Origin: Trichomonas tenax
Taxonomy: Eukaryota > Parabasalia > Trichomonadida > Trichomonadidae
DNA: 64,000 bases
Direction: 5' to 3'
NCBI GenBank assembly: GCA_023091735.1
Contig: JALKBU010000096.1
Coordinates: 22,523 to 86,522, forward strand
The position numbers and the translations under genes were made by a program. Position 1 is the stretch's first letter. Each line of letters starts with the position of its first letter. Shown piece by piece: positions 50,860-61,249 of this stretch. Under the pieces are notes generated by a model, which did not search any database, was not told where the DNA came from, and saw nothing but the letters and a program-made list of their open reading frames with translations.

Positions 50860-51805
50860 ATATAAATTGAATTATAGATGTTTCTGTTCAAATAAAGCAA
50901 AATTGCGTGATTCTGTAATTTTTGAACTATTCCAAAGCTCACAGTAACTCTGTTGATCATACATTCGCGTGCAAATCAATAAAATGCTGTAAAGGAGCTT
51001 AGAAAGCAGCTATTATAATCAAAAAGATCAAATATCATTGAAAATGACGCGCTTCTTGCTCATATCATACAGAACATCGTTATATCGAAGAAAATGGACA
51101 GGAAGCACGTCTTTCTCAATGATATTTGATCATGAAATATAGCTGGACGCTACATTTCATTATGTAGGGTATTTATCGAATGCGTGTGCTCTGTCGATGT
51201 AATTTTAGTGTTTGCTGGTGCCAGAAGTCGATAATTTATCAAAAAAATATAAATGTCATCAAAAATGATCAATTTCTAGTTAAAACTCCTCAGAACAGCA
51301 ATTGTATGAAGTATTTGTGCCAAAAATCGATCATTTTTGATGGTATCTATAAATGGAGAATTATAAATCGACAATAACTTTAGTTGTCTAATAACATGAT
51401 AAGCTTGTGTGCATAAGCTATCTGTTTGTCATGTTATCAGACAACTAAAGCGAGTAATGTGGATCGATAAATGGAGTATTTGGAATTATCGCATATTCTA
51501 CGACTCTCTGAAGTTCACGCGTAGCTTTGTGTCTTAGGAGCTTCAGAGTGTCGTAGAAAATGTAGATTTGTAAAAGAAAGTCGAACTAGCTAGATCTGAG
51601 CAAATATCGATGGCAACAGTTAACAAACCATGATGCACGAAGAAAAGCTTCATATTTGTGGCTTGCTGACTGTTGATGCCTTGATTGTGAGGGAATTGCA
51701 AGAAAATCGAAGAACTTGGGAATTCTTGAACGAATGGCCACTAGTTTTTCACTGCTTTCGAGGATTCTCAATGGAGATACACCTCTAGGCAGTGAAGAAC
51801 TAGTG
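50860..51805 (+). repeat. Multi-hairpin dispersed repeat, copy C (most complete)
   Basis: Reference copy. Hairpins: 51379-51400 with 51430-51451 (21 of 22 pairs), 51498-51513 with 51541-51556 (15 of 16), and CCACTAGTTTTTCACTGC 51738-51755 with 51789-51805. The first third matches copy D; the whole matches A and B in reverse. No shared open frame, no obvious Pol III boxes. Confidence 0.75.
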
Positions 51806-53759
51806 TCAAAATAATGCTTTGAAATTCACAGCTTTTTTCTCCATATGGAATTAAAAACATTACCCGCATATTAAGCGCATCCAATATTATCTGATAATAC
51901 TGATTGAATCGAAGAATAACGATATGAGCCATTATGCAGAGATCAGATAATCTTGAAAAATTGTGTTTGGAGGAATTTAAACTATTGATCATGTAACACA
52001 CAACAAGTTAAAGTTAATTCCTTAATATTGCAAAATCAAGACGGAATCTCACATTTTGATATCCAATATAGTTTATAAAATTCACTCAAAACTCAATAGA
52101 TTCATCAAAAGAAACTGTCTATGATAATGGCTGTTTAGAAATTCCTCTAAGCCTCTTCCTTCTCCAAAACTACAAAATATACAGAAAATTTTCGGTATAT
52201 TTTGTCTTCTCCTCTTGAAAAATTCAAAACATTTTTTTGTGAACCAATTTTGAAAATTAGTTCTCGGGCTCTAAATAACCAGAATAATGGAATTGCGCAA
52301 CCTCAAAAAATCCAATTAGAATGGAATTGAGAACAGTAATGGCATACTCAATTTTACGTTTTGCTGCTAAAATAGATATTTATGGCTAAATATAAGGTCA
52401 TCTTAAAAGTTTTTGTGAAGACTTTTTACAAATTAAGTGGCCAGATAAATATCCAACAATTTGAATGATTTAAGGTTATTTTCATTTCTCTCACTTTGAA
52501 TTCGAAGTATTTTAATATCATAACATAAATATATGTATTTTCTTTGTCTTTGTTTTACCATAAAAATCTATCATTAATCAATGTTGAGAATTATTGACTT
52601 TTGGTGAAAAATATTTCATACATAGCATCTTTATAGTATATATGTATTATATCATACATTGGTTTTGCTGAATTTTTATGTCAGCTGCGAAACATTGTTT
52701 ATCAAGATTTATCCTTGTTTAATCGAAAAATATCGTTTTATTATCAAACGTATATCTACTGATGCAATAAAAATGCCATATTGGTCAAAACTATTTTGTA
52801 AAATTGTCGCTTTTAGAAAATGATCTAACTTTAATTTTCTGTTTGAAAATCGCTATTTTCGCATGGTCACTATCATAGACAGCCATGATTTATCGCCGTA
52901 TCAATAATCCTATGATAACGATTCGCCATAAAATGTAATGAAGTCCCTTTCACGTGAAATTTACTTTATTATTTTGACGAAAGGAGGTTTAAATATGTTT
53001 CACTTATACACCACTAAAAGTATATTATGTTGTTGAGGGAATTGAACATTTGGCACCTTCCCATAATGAAATACAAAAGTCTTTTAACATCCTAATAATT
53101 TTTTCAATATACTTTATAAAATCGATTTTTGTGAGTTAATATTCGTTCTCAAAGTGTTATCATCACTACGTAATGCTTCTTCTCGATCTTCTACAGCTAT
53201 GGCTTAAGTTCGGAACAAAATCTTAATGGATTCAAATTCATTTTTTTTTTTTTTTGAAACCTTTATCCATCGAAAAAATCTTTTATATTCAAGAGATGTG
53301 TTCATAGTAGGCGAGTCTGGAAATGGAAAATATTACAATGAAAGTTGAATATCGTAAATGAGAAGACATCCACCGATTTTTGATGTGTTTGAAAAATAAA
53401 ATTATTTTGATCATTTAAATATTAATAGAGAAGTCTTAAATAGAATGGAATATATAAAATATGAGTTTTTGAATGTTAATATATCAGCACTTTAATCCTG
53501 TTTCATTGCGGAGATTTAGAGAAATAATTAAGGGAATGAACCACACCATTTTTTTACGTCATAATTTCAAAATGAAGCTGCTTTGATATTTAAAAATGGT
53601 ATTGCATAGATCATAGGCTAACAAATAACAGAGAAAACCATTCAAAATCGAGATTTCAATGCTAGATTTTGACATTTCGGCTACTTTTTGTGCATTCAAA
53701 GTCACATCATGTGAAATTAATATATACAAACCATGGTCTTTATTGCGCATGTTAAAAAA
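51806..53759. other. Gene-poor region
   Basis: Contains the 52172-52205 hairpin and AT-rich DNA with a T-run at ~53242-53257. No gene recognised. Confidence 0.5.
52172..52205. repeat. Hairpin in a repeated block (partner 49243-49276)
   Basis: ACAAAATATACA / CGTATATTTTGT pairs at 11 of 12 positions. Compared with the 49.2-kb copy, one C-G pair is replaced by A-T, keeping the stem. Confidence 0.6.
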
Positions 53760-54239
53760 TTACATAAAAAGAGTTGAATCGATATTAAATTCATGAGCAA
53801 TGGATTCCATATCAAACAAACTAAAAAGTTGCTCTTCCACATCTGATTCTAAGGTTTGAGGTGAATAAGAAACACCAAAGTCCATTTTGTCCGGTATTAA
53901 TTTTTGTTTCTTCATTTTCAGGCGGAAACGGTTCCTAACGCTGTTTGGAGACCTCTTCCTGAAGAACGACGCAATGCTTGTCCATTTTGGACCATGTTTT
54001 TGGTAAAGCTCTTCCAATTGCTTGTCTTCTTCGTCTGTCCATGGCAATGACGTGATAAGAGGTGATAGGTAATTGTTCCACCTCTTACGGCACTGTCTCG
54101 CAGTTTTATTCTCCATGTTTGAAGCAATCTCTTCCCAAGCGCTTGTTCCATATAAGTCCACAAGCTTCACTAGTTTGTCGTCTTCCTTATCAGTGAATTT
54201 ATCTTTGGGATTGGAATCAGCAGATACGCGTCTTCCCAT
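53760..54239 (-). CDS. Two-repeat Myb DNA-binding protein (paralogue)
   Basis: 159 residues. Repeat 1 (about 15-60): FTDKEDDKLVKLVDLYGTSA then W35 and CRKRWNNYLSP. Repeat 2 (about 63-108): LPWTDEEDKQLEELYQKHGP, KWTSIA, VRNRFRLK. The acidic tail ESDVEEQLFSLFD matches the tail of the 38640 gene, so the two are paralogues about 15 kb apart on the same strand. A consensus Inr precedes the ATG. Related T. vaginalis Myb proteins regulate iron-responsive adhesin genes; the target here is unknown. Confidence 0.92.
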   Translation of the reverse strand: MGRRVSADSNPKDKFTDKEDDKLVKLVDLYGTSAWEEIASNMENKTARQCRKRWNNYLSPLITSLPWTDEEDKQLEELYQKHGPKWTSIASFFRKRSPNSVRNRFRLKMKKQKLIPDKMDFGVSYSPQTLESDVEEQLFSLFDMESIAHEFNIDSTLFM

Positions 54240-54260
54240 TTTTAAAAAAAATATTGAGAT

Positions 54261-54270
54261 TGAAAAATGA
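54261..54270 (-). promoter_or_regulatory. Consensus Inr of the Myb paralogue
   Basis: Minus strand TCATTTTTCA matches the first ten positions of TCAYTWYTCATTA, about 22 nt before the ATG; the best initiator match seen in this window. Confidence 0.7.
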
Positions 54271-56627
54271 AAACTCGTTTTTAATCGATCATATTAAAAG
54301 CTACTTTGTATAGATCTATAATTTATCATTTTTGTTAATTTATCTGAAAATCTTAATAAAAACTGTAAAAGTCCCTTCAAATCATGTTTTACAATTACTC
54401 ACAATATTTATTTCAATCAAATATATCATCTATATAACTCACTCCAGCTGATTCCGAATCCAAAGTTTTAAAAATTGAGAACTTATTTGCTCAGTTGTGG
54501 CTATGCACAGCAAACACATTCCAAAGCAATATTTCGTTACGAGCACAAAAAGCATTCAATATTTTGATATCATTCATTCTCTATATCTTCTTGAAATGAA
54601 TCCAAAATGCACAATTTTCTAAAGAATCAAAGATTGAAACACTTCATGAACCATCCACCTCCGTTCTATGGCTGCGCTTTTGCTGTTGCAACAATTTGGA
54701 AGAATTAGTTTTGTGAAGAATCAAAGAAACTTTTTGTGACGATATTTAAAAATATTTTTGAGAGCTCTGTCTTATTTAATTTCAAAAGTTTAGTTTAGAT
54801 GGAGTTGTCTGTTTCTTTGTTTATTGAGTTGTTTATCGATGATTGACTTTTCTTTGTTCTATGATGTGTTGGATTGACCTGACATAGGGGAACATATATA
54901 AAAACATATATTATAAGAGATGGCAATGAGAGAACCATAAATATTTAATTTCTGGTGAAAATAGAATTATTACATCACTTATTCATGTGGTTCTTGGATT
55001 CAAACACATAGAAATTGATATTCTCTGATCTCAAGATGAACTTTTACAATAGGAATCTATGAATAATTCATTATTCGCAGCGAATATTTGACATTTAAAC
55101 TTCTCTTAAATTCAAGACACCGAACTATTATCAATAGAATCAAACTAAGGCATTTAATATTACACCATATGAGATTAGAGATTGGTCATGAATAAATATT
55201 TTGAGATAGAAATTATTTTAAAGAATAATCAATATTAGAGCTATACTAGAACTTTTCCGTGTGACTTAGGTTAGTAGTTGTTTTTGATAAACACAAGGAT
55301 AAATATTTTCATAAAAATATAACATTGCTGGTGATTTGATTATGAAGAATATTTGTATCAGCCATTTCATTTCTATGATATTGCAATGACAAAAGACATC
55401 CAATGACAAATTATCCAATTGCATCAATTCCGATTTTCAGCAAATTGTAAGTTTTCGATTATTCAATAACAGACACTCAACTATAGGACTTCGGCGCCAT
55501 TGTGTAATGTATCCTCATAACCTCGGTTGTAGATATCATCAAAAATTGGATAAACTCATTCTAAATTCAATCAACATATGAAATTTCATCGAAACTTTTT
55601 GAAAATATATCAGATCCTGAAATACAGAGCTTGATTCGGTTTATATATTTTGATGAAAAATATTAATCTTCAAATGAAGGGAAATCAAAGAAATAATATG
55701 ATGGAGGCAGAAATATGATAACATATATGAAATGATATGATGTAGTTTTGGTTTGATTGAAATTTAACTTCCAAAACTAAAGATATCGTCATAAAAGCCA
55801 AAAAATTCAGCATAAACATAGCTATGCATTATAAATAACTAAGAAAAATTCGTCCTTTTTCGTATGACAAAATATTAATGAATATTAATAAGATATACTA
55901 GTATATGTTATTATAAATTGAATAAAACTCTCAAAGAAAATTTTTTCTGAAGAAAGAATTAATTTTATTTAACATGTGGTGGCACATATAAATCTATCAA
56001 AATTTTCAAAATCAATTTTTGAATGCTATCAAAATAGATATCATTATCACATCATAAGCAACGGTAATGCCCGGAAATAAAAAATTTGCGAAAATCAAAA
56101 ATTATATGATTAAAAGATTCAAAATACGTCATTAAATACGATACACACAGAATAATCGAAATTTGGTTTTTGGACCAAAACCTTGATATTAGTCATATTG
56201 ACTATTGCTAGCATCCAATAAACAAGAAAATAAAAGAAAATCTTATTTGTAAGTTACTTTTTTGCTGATTTATTTAAAAATAAGAAACAATGATATAATC
56301 ATATGTAAATTATTTTTCAAATTGATAATAATCGATTTGACTTTAAAATCAAGATAAAAATTATATGCTATATCTCAAAATGAAAGATATTAATTTTGTG
56401 AAGAAATATTAAAATAGTGAATTCGATTAATCACATATTGCTGAATACAATATCTCGTTTTGTCAAAATTCTGAAAAGTTTTTTTACAATTGAAGTAATT
56501 TCTTCTAGCGGTGTTTCAACCCCCAAAAATCATAAAAATCACAATTTAAAAAACGCGGATTTGTAAGATTATTTTCAATACTTTACAGAAATTCTTGTAA
56601 AGCATTCAAAAGTCTGCCGATTTATAA
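54271..56627. other. Gene-poor AT-rich region
   Basis: 2.3 kb without a credible gene, tRNA or strong inverted repeat. Confidence 0.5.
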
Positions 56628-57617
56628 ATGTTTGAGAAACTTCCTTGTGTCATCAATAACTATACCTTTTTAGACGTTGTTGGTTCCGGTAGTTTCTCAG
56701 TTGTCTATATGGTGCAAAGCCATAAATACAACCAAATATTCGCAGCAAAAGTTTCATTAATTGATTCATCTGTTGTTGCTGAGAATGGTGTCATTGTTGA
56801 TGCCGAATTCAATGCTTTAACAGATCTCGATCATCCCAATATCATTCGTGTTTTTGACAAGTTTTTTGCAGATGATTTTTTCATTTTAATTCTAGAATTC
56901 TTCCCAGGCGGGACATTACAAGATATGATAAATGCAGGTAAATCCTTCTCCGTCAGACAGATACAAAACATTGGTCACGATATTTTAGATGGCTTATCGT
57001 TATGTCATTCCAAGGGATTCGCACATAGAGACATAAAGCCATCCAACATATTTATTGATGCATACGGCCGCCCCAAACTCGCGGACTTCAATCTTTGCTC
57101 GATATTAAAACCTCATCAATTAGTTGATAAAGCGTGCGGAACTTTGGCCTATGTTGCATTCGAAGTTCTCAAAGATGAAGCTTATGATCCGTACAAAGCA
57201 GATATATTCGCATTAGGAGTTACTTTTTATCAGATGACTTTTGGAAAACTTCCATGGTCCGATGATGAGATTAGATCTGGAAATAGATCTGAGCCGCAGT
57301 TCGAATCAATCGTTGATCCAGCACTTATTTCGCTTATTAGGAAAATGATCGATATAAATCCACAGAACAGACCGACAGCACTGATGCTTCGCGATTCACA
57401 GTTCTTTGCTGATGGTCATACACCGACTCCGTTTGCTCATTACTCGATTCCACAGGATAAATTGGTATCGGTAGGATCAAAGGGTTCATTTATGCCAAAT
57501 CTCCTTAAGAAACCTTCGGCACTGAAGCTCTCGTCGAAGATTCTTATTCCTAAAGGACCAATTACCAATAAAAGAAGAGGATCAATATCCGGAAACTCGC
57601 GCCTTCCAAAGCTCTGA
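56628..57617 (+). CDS. Serine/threonine protein kinase with DFN in place of DFG
   Basis: 329 residues. Kinase domain from about 12 to 262: glycine loop GSGSFSVVY (19-27), lysine in AAK (K41), HRDIKPSN (133-140), ADFN (152-155), CGTLAYVAFE (170-179) and FALGVTFYQM. A basic tail rich in K/S/P follows. HRD aspartate, catalytic lysine and downstream Asn are present, but DFG reads DFN and APE reads AFE. The fold is CAMK/AMPK-like in outline. The Asp that binds magnesium is kept, so activity is possible. No signal or membrane segment. Stop is TGA. Confidence 0.9.
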   Translation: MFEKLPCVINNYTFLDVVGSGSFSVVYMVQSHKYNQIFAAKVSLIDSSVVAENGVIVDAEFNALTDLDHPNIIRVFDKFFADDFFILILEFFPGGTLQDMINAGKSFSVRQIQNIGHDILDGLSLCHSKGFAHRDIKPSNIFIDAYGRPKLADFNLCSILKPHQLVDKACGTLAYVAFEVLKDEAYDPYKADIFALGVTFYQMTFGKLPWSDDEIRSGNRSEPQFESIVDPALISLIRKMIDINPQNRPTALMLRDSQFFADGHTPTPFAHYSIPQDKLVSVGSKGSFMPNLLKKPSALKLSSKILIPKGPITNKRRGSISGNSRLPKL

Positions 57618-58141
57618 TTGTTACCCATTATACCCTAATATATGTATTATATGTTTTGTTTTGTTATTAAAATGTGTTTATTAAATTTTAGTATGTTTAT
57701 TGTCTTATTTAACCTTTTGCTACAAAGAATCCTAATCAACGCAAAAAATGATGAACAATACATAAACATACAACGAGAAATTTTAAAAATATTATATTGG
57801 TATCAGTTTAATCTTATGATTAGCAATTTTAACGATACGGTATGAATCAGTTCATCTACAGAAATAAATTGACAATTAAATTAGATCTTAAATTCTGCTT
57901 TGAATTATTGAATTTTATGAACATGAAAAATTTCTTTTCTCTAAAGTTTCCTTTTAAATCATACAATATCCCATTGTACTGAATCAATCTTAAATTGCTT
58001 ATGACATAATTCTTTATTTTTCTTCAAAAGAAGGAAGGCTTAAATTTCCAGATATTAATCATTTTATAGTTTATAACTAATTCTGGTTCATATAGATCTT
58101 AATAATTTTATAATTTTAATAATTCAAACATAAAATAAAAA
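57618..58141. other. Intergenic, nothing recognised
   Basis: AT-rich spacer between convergent kinase and ankyrin genes. Confidence 0.5.
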
Positions 58142-60757
58142 TTAAAAATTGACATCAGCAAATCGCTTAAGTTCAGTTGCTCTGATACTTCCTCCTTTGA
58201 TATTCCTTGTGTCGAAATCGTAATTACTTAAAAGAAGAATCATGTCTCTATCACCACGTTCAAGGGCAATAATGCATGCATTGACTCTTCCTTGATCGAT
58301 GAAATCCTTGTAAACATATTTGGAGATTTCGTTGTAACGAGAAGGTTTTGCGCCTCTATTGATAAGAAGCTGCATTGCAAATAAGTTAGTTGTGTGCATA
58401 GCAGCAGCAATTATTGGTGATAAGCCATTGCATTCTAATAAAGGATCTGCTCCACGAAGAATTAACTTAGCGGCAATTGTTGACTTTCCTTTATATAATG
58501 AATAAACAAGAGGCGTGAAATCTTTATACTTCGTGTTCAAAACTGAGTCTGGAAATAGGTCAACATTCGTTACTTTTGTCTGCATCAACATGCATGTCAA
58601 TAAGCCTGGTTCTGCTGGATTAACACCATGTTTGATGAAAACTTCAAACATATCATCTGTGATCAAAGCCGGTTGAATAATTGCAACATAATGCTGCAAT
58701 TTCTTTGCATCAATTGCCAATCCATTTTGGAAAGCAGATTCAACAATATCAGGACGATTAGGAAGATCACAAATCAAATCAATCATTGCTCTTTCTTCTT
58801 TAAATGAAGTCTTTGAAAAGAATTCATTGAAAATGCTGATATCAGTATTAACATCAAAAGCGTCTTCCAAGTCTTGTTTGTACTTTCTGAAGTTTGTAGA
58901 GAGTTTTAGCAAATGCTCAACAAAAACTGAGTTGCATTTAACAGCATAAACCAAAAAAGGCTTTTCTTCAACCATTTCTTTGGTGAATATTGCAAAATGA
59001 GCAGCAAATTCGACAATAATGGGTTTTCTAACTTCCAAAAGATATCGGTATGTTTCAAATGAAGGAAATGGAATTCCTTTTTCAAGCATATTTTGAACTA
59101 CAACTAATATCTCTTTAATAATGTCGGGATCAGTTATTTCATTCAACATCTTGAATGCTTCAATGTAAGCATCATGTTTATCATCACTTGTGAATCCATT
59201 ATTTATCAACACTTTAACTAACTTAAATTCTTGCCTTCTAATTGCTTCAGCGAGGAATTTTGTATTTTTCTTATATCTATCTGCAATTTCGATGTCATTT
59301 TCAAGAACAAAAGCAACATTTTCTAAATATCCTGTAAAACAAGCATAAGCTCCAATAGGTGGATTTCCAGCATATGACTTCGATAATCCGCCATGATTGA
59401 TCAAAAACCACATGAATTTTTGTTTCTTTGTTTTAGCATCATAAATTGTTTTTGTATTTGTAATGAGACTCCAATCCATGTGAGAAGAAATGATGAATCT
59501 GCAAATTTCAATAGATCCCAATCTAACAGCATAATCATAAGCCGTTTTATAAACATTTGCGGCTTGACAGGAATTAATGAAAGAATTCATAATTTCGAAA
59601 CCAGTTTTATCAGATATTTTGAAGTGACTCAGTTTAACGGAGTTATGATCAAACTTCGAAAATAACAATTTAAATGTTTCAACAGCATTTTCCCTTGCGG
59701 CCCAATTGACTCTCTTCCATATTTTTTGCTTTTCTGCTTGATTATGAACAAGTTTTTTGATGATATCTTCAAAATCATTGCTTATCGCAAAATCATAAAA
59801 TGAATTTGGATATTGCGCAGGAATTGCATCTAGATCAATATCTTCAAGATTAATAAGATAAGAAGCAACATCTTTCCGCTTATTTTCGATTGCGGCCCAA
59901 ATTGCTGTTCTTCCATCGATATCTTGTTGATTTTTCGGGAATTTTAAGGAAATAAGAAGCTTAATGGCTTCTAGTTGACCTGCTTCTGCTGCTATAACGA
60001 TCGGAGGATGTTGTAAAAATTTTGAATATTCAAGACCTTGACGATTAATAAGTAATTTCATTGTATCTAGTGCTCCATACTTTGCTGCTATCGCTAGCAA
60101 TGATAGTCCGTCTGGTGTTTCAATTCTTCTTGAAAATTTCAACAAAAAAACTAAGGCTTTGACTTGATTGTATCTAGCGGCCAGTTTAGTGGCTTCATCC
60201 TTTATATCAGGTTCCTCGAGGAATCCGCCCTCTAAAAGGCACTGAAGAACACCAACATGACCATTCATCGCAGCCAGACATGCGTAGTGGTTTCCTTTCG
60301 AATCTTTCAGTATGTACTTAAATCTGTTCATGATCTGATACTCGACGATATCTTTGTGGCCAAAAAAAGAAGCAATATGAACTGGATTATCGAGATTTTC
60401 AGTTTTGTCAAGGTAAGATGGATATGTTTTCTCGAATTGTTGATACAAATTGAGATCTCCTGACGCTGCTGCGTAGTGTGCGAGACAATAACCTTTAGAA
60501 TCGGTAATATCAATTTCGCAATATTCTGTGATTACATCTATGCATTTTTTTCGTTTGAAAAATATAGAAAAACCCAAAATCGAAGGATTATGAGAAAGAA
60601 ATTCCGGATATTTAAAGTTGAAACTATTTGATCCTAAATTATAATCGAAATGATACATAGCTTTCCTAAAATTCTCCAACTTTTCGATGTCATCGTTCAA
60701 TATTGCTTCGATGATATAATCAGTTTGTGCTTCTGTTAAAACATTTCCATGATTCAT
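58142..60757 (-). CDS. Large ankyrin-repeat protein
   Basis: 871 residues from ATG 60757 (the upstream four codons start with TTG only). Ankyrin-type helical repeats span most of the protein: SKGYCLAHYAAASGDLNLYQ, DNPVHIASFFGHKDIVEYQI, NHYACLAAMNGHVGVLQCLL, DGLSLLAIAAKYGALDTMKL, HPPIVIAAEAGQLEAIKLLI, DGRTAIWAAIENKRKDVASY, and near the C-terminus FTPLVYSLYKGKSTIAAKLI and LSPIIAAAMHTTNLFAMQLL. The centre (about 330-690) is more divergent. No membrane segment or signal. A scaffold or adaptor is likely; trichomonads have hundreds of ankyrin proteins. No catalytic domain seen. Confidence 0.9.
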   Translation of the reverse strand: MNHGNVLTEAQTDYIIEAILNDDIEKLENFRKAMYHFDYNLGSNSFNFKYPEFLSHNPSILGFSIFFKRKKCIDVITEYCEIDITDSKGYCLAHYAAASGDLNLYQQFEKTYPSYLDKTENLDNPVHIASFFGHKDIVEYQIMNRFKYILKDSKGNHYACLAAMNGHVGVLQCLLEGGFLEEPDIKDEATKLAARYNQVKALVFLLKFSRRIETPDGLSLLAIAAKYGALDTMKLLINRQGLEYSKFLQHPPIVIAAEAGQLEAIKLLISLKFPKNQQDIDGRTAIWAAIENKRKDVASYLINLEDIDLDAIPAQYPNSFYDFAISNDFEDIIKKLVHNQAEKQKIWKRVNWAARENAVETFKLLFSKFDHNSVKLSHFKISDKTGFEIMNSFINSCQAANVYKTAYDYAVRLGSIEICRFIISSHMDWSLITNTKTIYDAKTKKQKFMWFLINHGGLSKSYAGNPPIGAYACFTGYLENVAFVLENDIEIADRYKKNTKFLAEAIRRQEFKLVKVLINNGFTSDDKHDAYIEAFKMLNEITDPDIIKEILVVVQNMLEKGIPFPSFETYRYLLEVRKPIIVEFAAHFAIFTKEMVEEKPFLVYAVKCNSVFVEHLLKLSTNFRKYKQDLEDAFDVNTDISIFNEFFSKTSFKEERAMIDLICDLPNRPDIVESAFQNGLAIDAKKLQHYVAIIQPALITDDMFEVFIKHGVNPAEPGLLTCMLMQTKVTNVDLFPDSVLNTKYKDFTPLVYSLYKGKSTIAAKLILRGADPLLECNGLSPIIAAAMHTTNLFAMQLLINRGAKPSRYNEISKYVYKDFIDQGRVNACIIALERGDRDMILLLSNYDFDTRNIKGGSIRATELKRFADVNF

Positions 60758-61249
60758 AAAAAATGCCAAATAAGAAGTTTTTACATGACAAATGTCAAAT
60801 TTTTTGTCACTAATATTTACATTGCAAAATGTTTTTTACTTGTCAGAAATCATGTTTGAGTATAAAAATCGATTATTTCATTAGAAATTGGATTTCTTCG
60901 AAATAAAATTCATTTGACGACTTTTCTAACATCGTTTTTGTTTATATTTTCGATTTTCACTCAACGCAGAATTTCTTTTGTGACTCTTCTTGCTTTTTCT
61001 TTTTGCAGATTCTGGATATGGTTCTTATGTTTGCGTTGGAATTAAACATGGAAAGTTACCATCGAACTTTGTTACTTTAACAATTAAGAATGTTTCTCAT
61101 TGATATCTCTAAAACAAGTTAAATCTTATTTCATTGAGCTTAGTTTTAATTCAATTTCATTTTATTGACCCATCAAATAAATATATAAATAAAGAAAAAA
61201 TAGTTTGCATGGAAATGGAAATCCTATAAAAAGTTTATCATATGAATAC
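60758..61249. other. Intergenic with a possible coding relic
   Basis: On the plus strand near 61006-61101 a short frame reads DSGYGSYVCVGIKHGKLPSN and on to a stop at 61101. It may be a remnant of a beta-strand-rich protein, but it is too short to claim. Confidence 0.35.

Noticed and set aside
60758..60769. Longer start of the ankyrin protein at 60769
   Set aside because: The codon there is TTG; the first ATG is at 60757. The same reasoning set the starts at 39131, 32547, 19929 and 43154.
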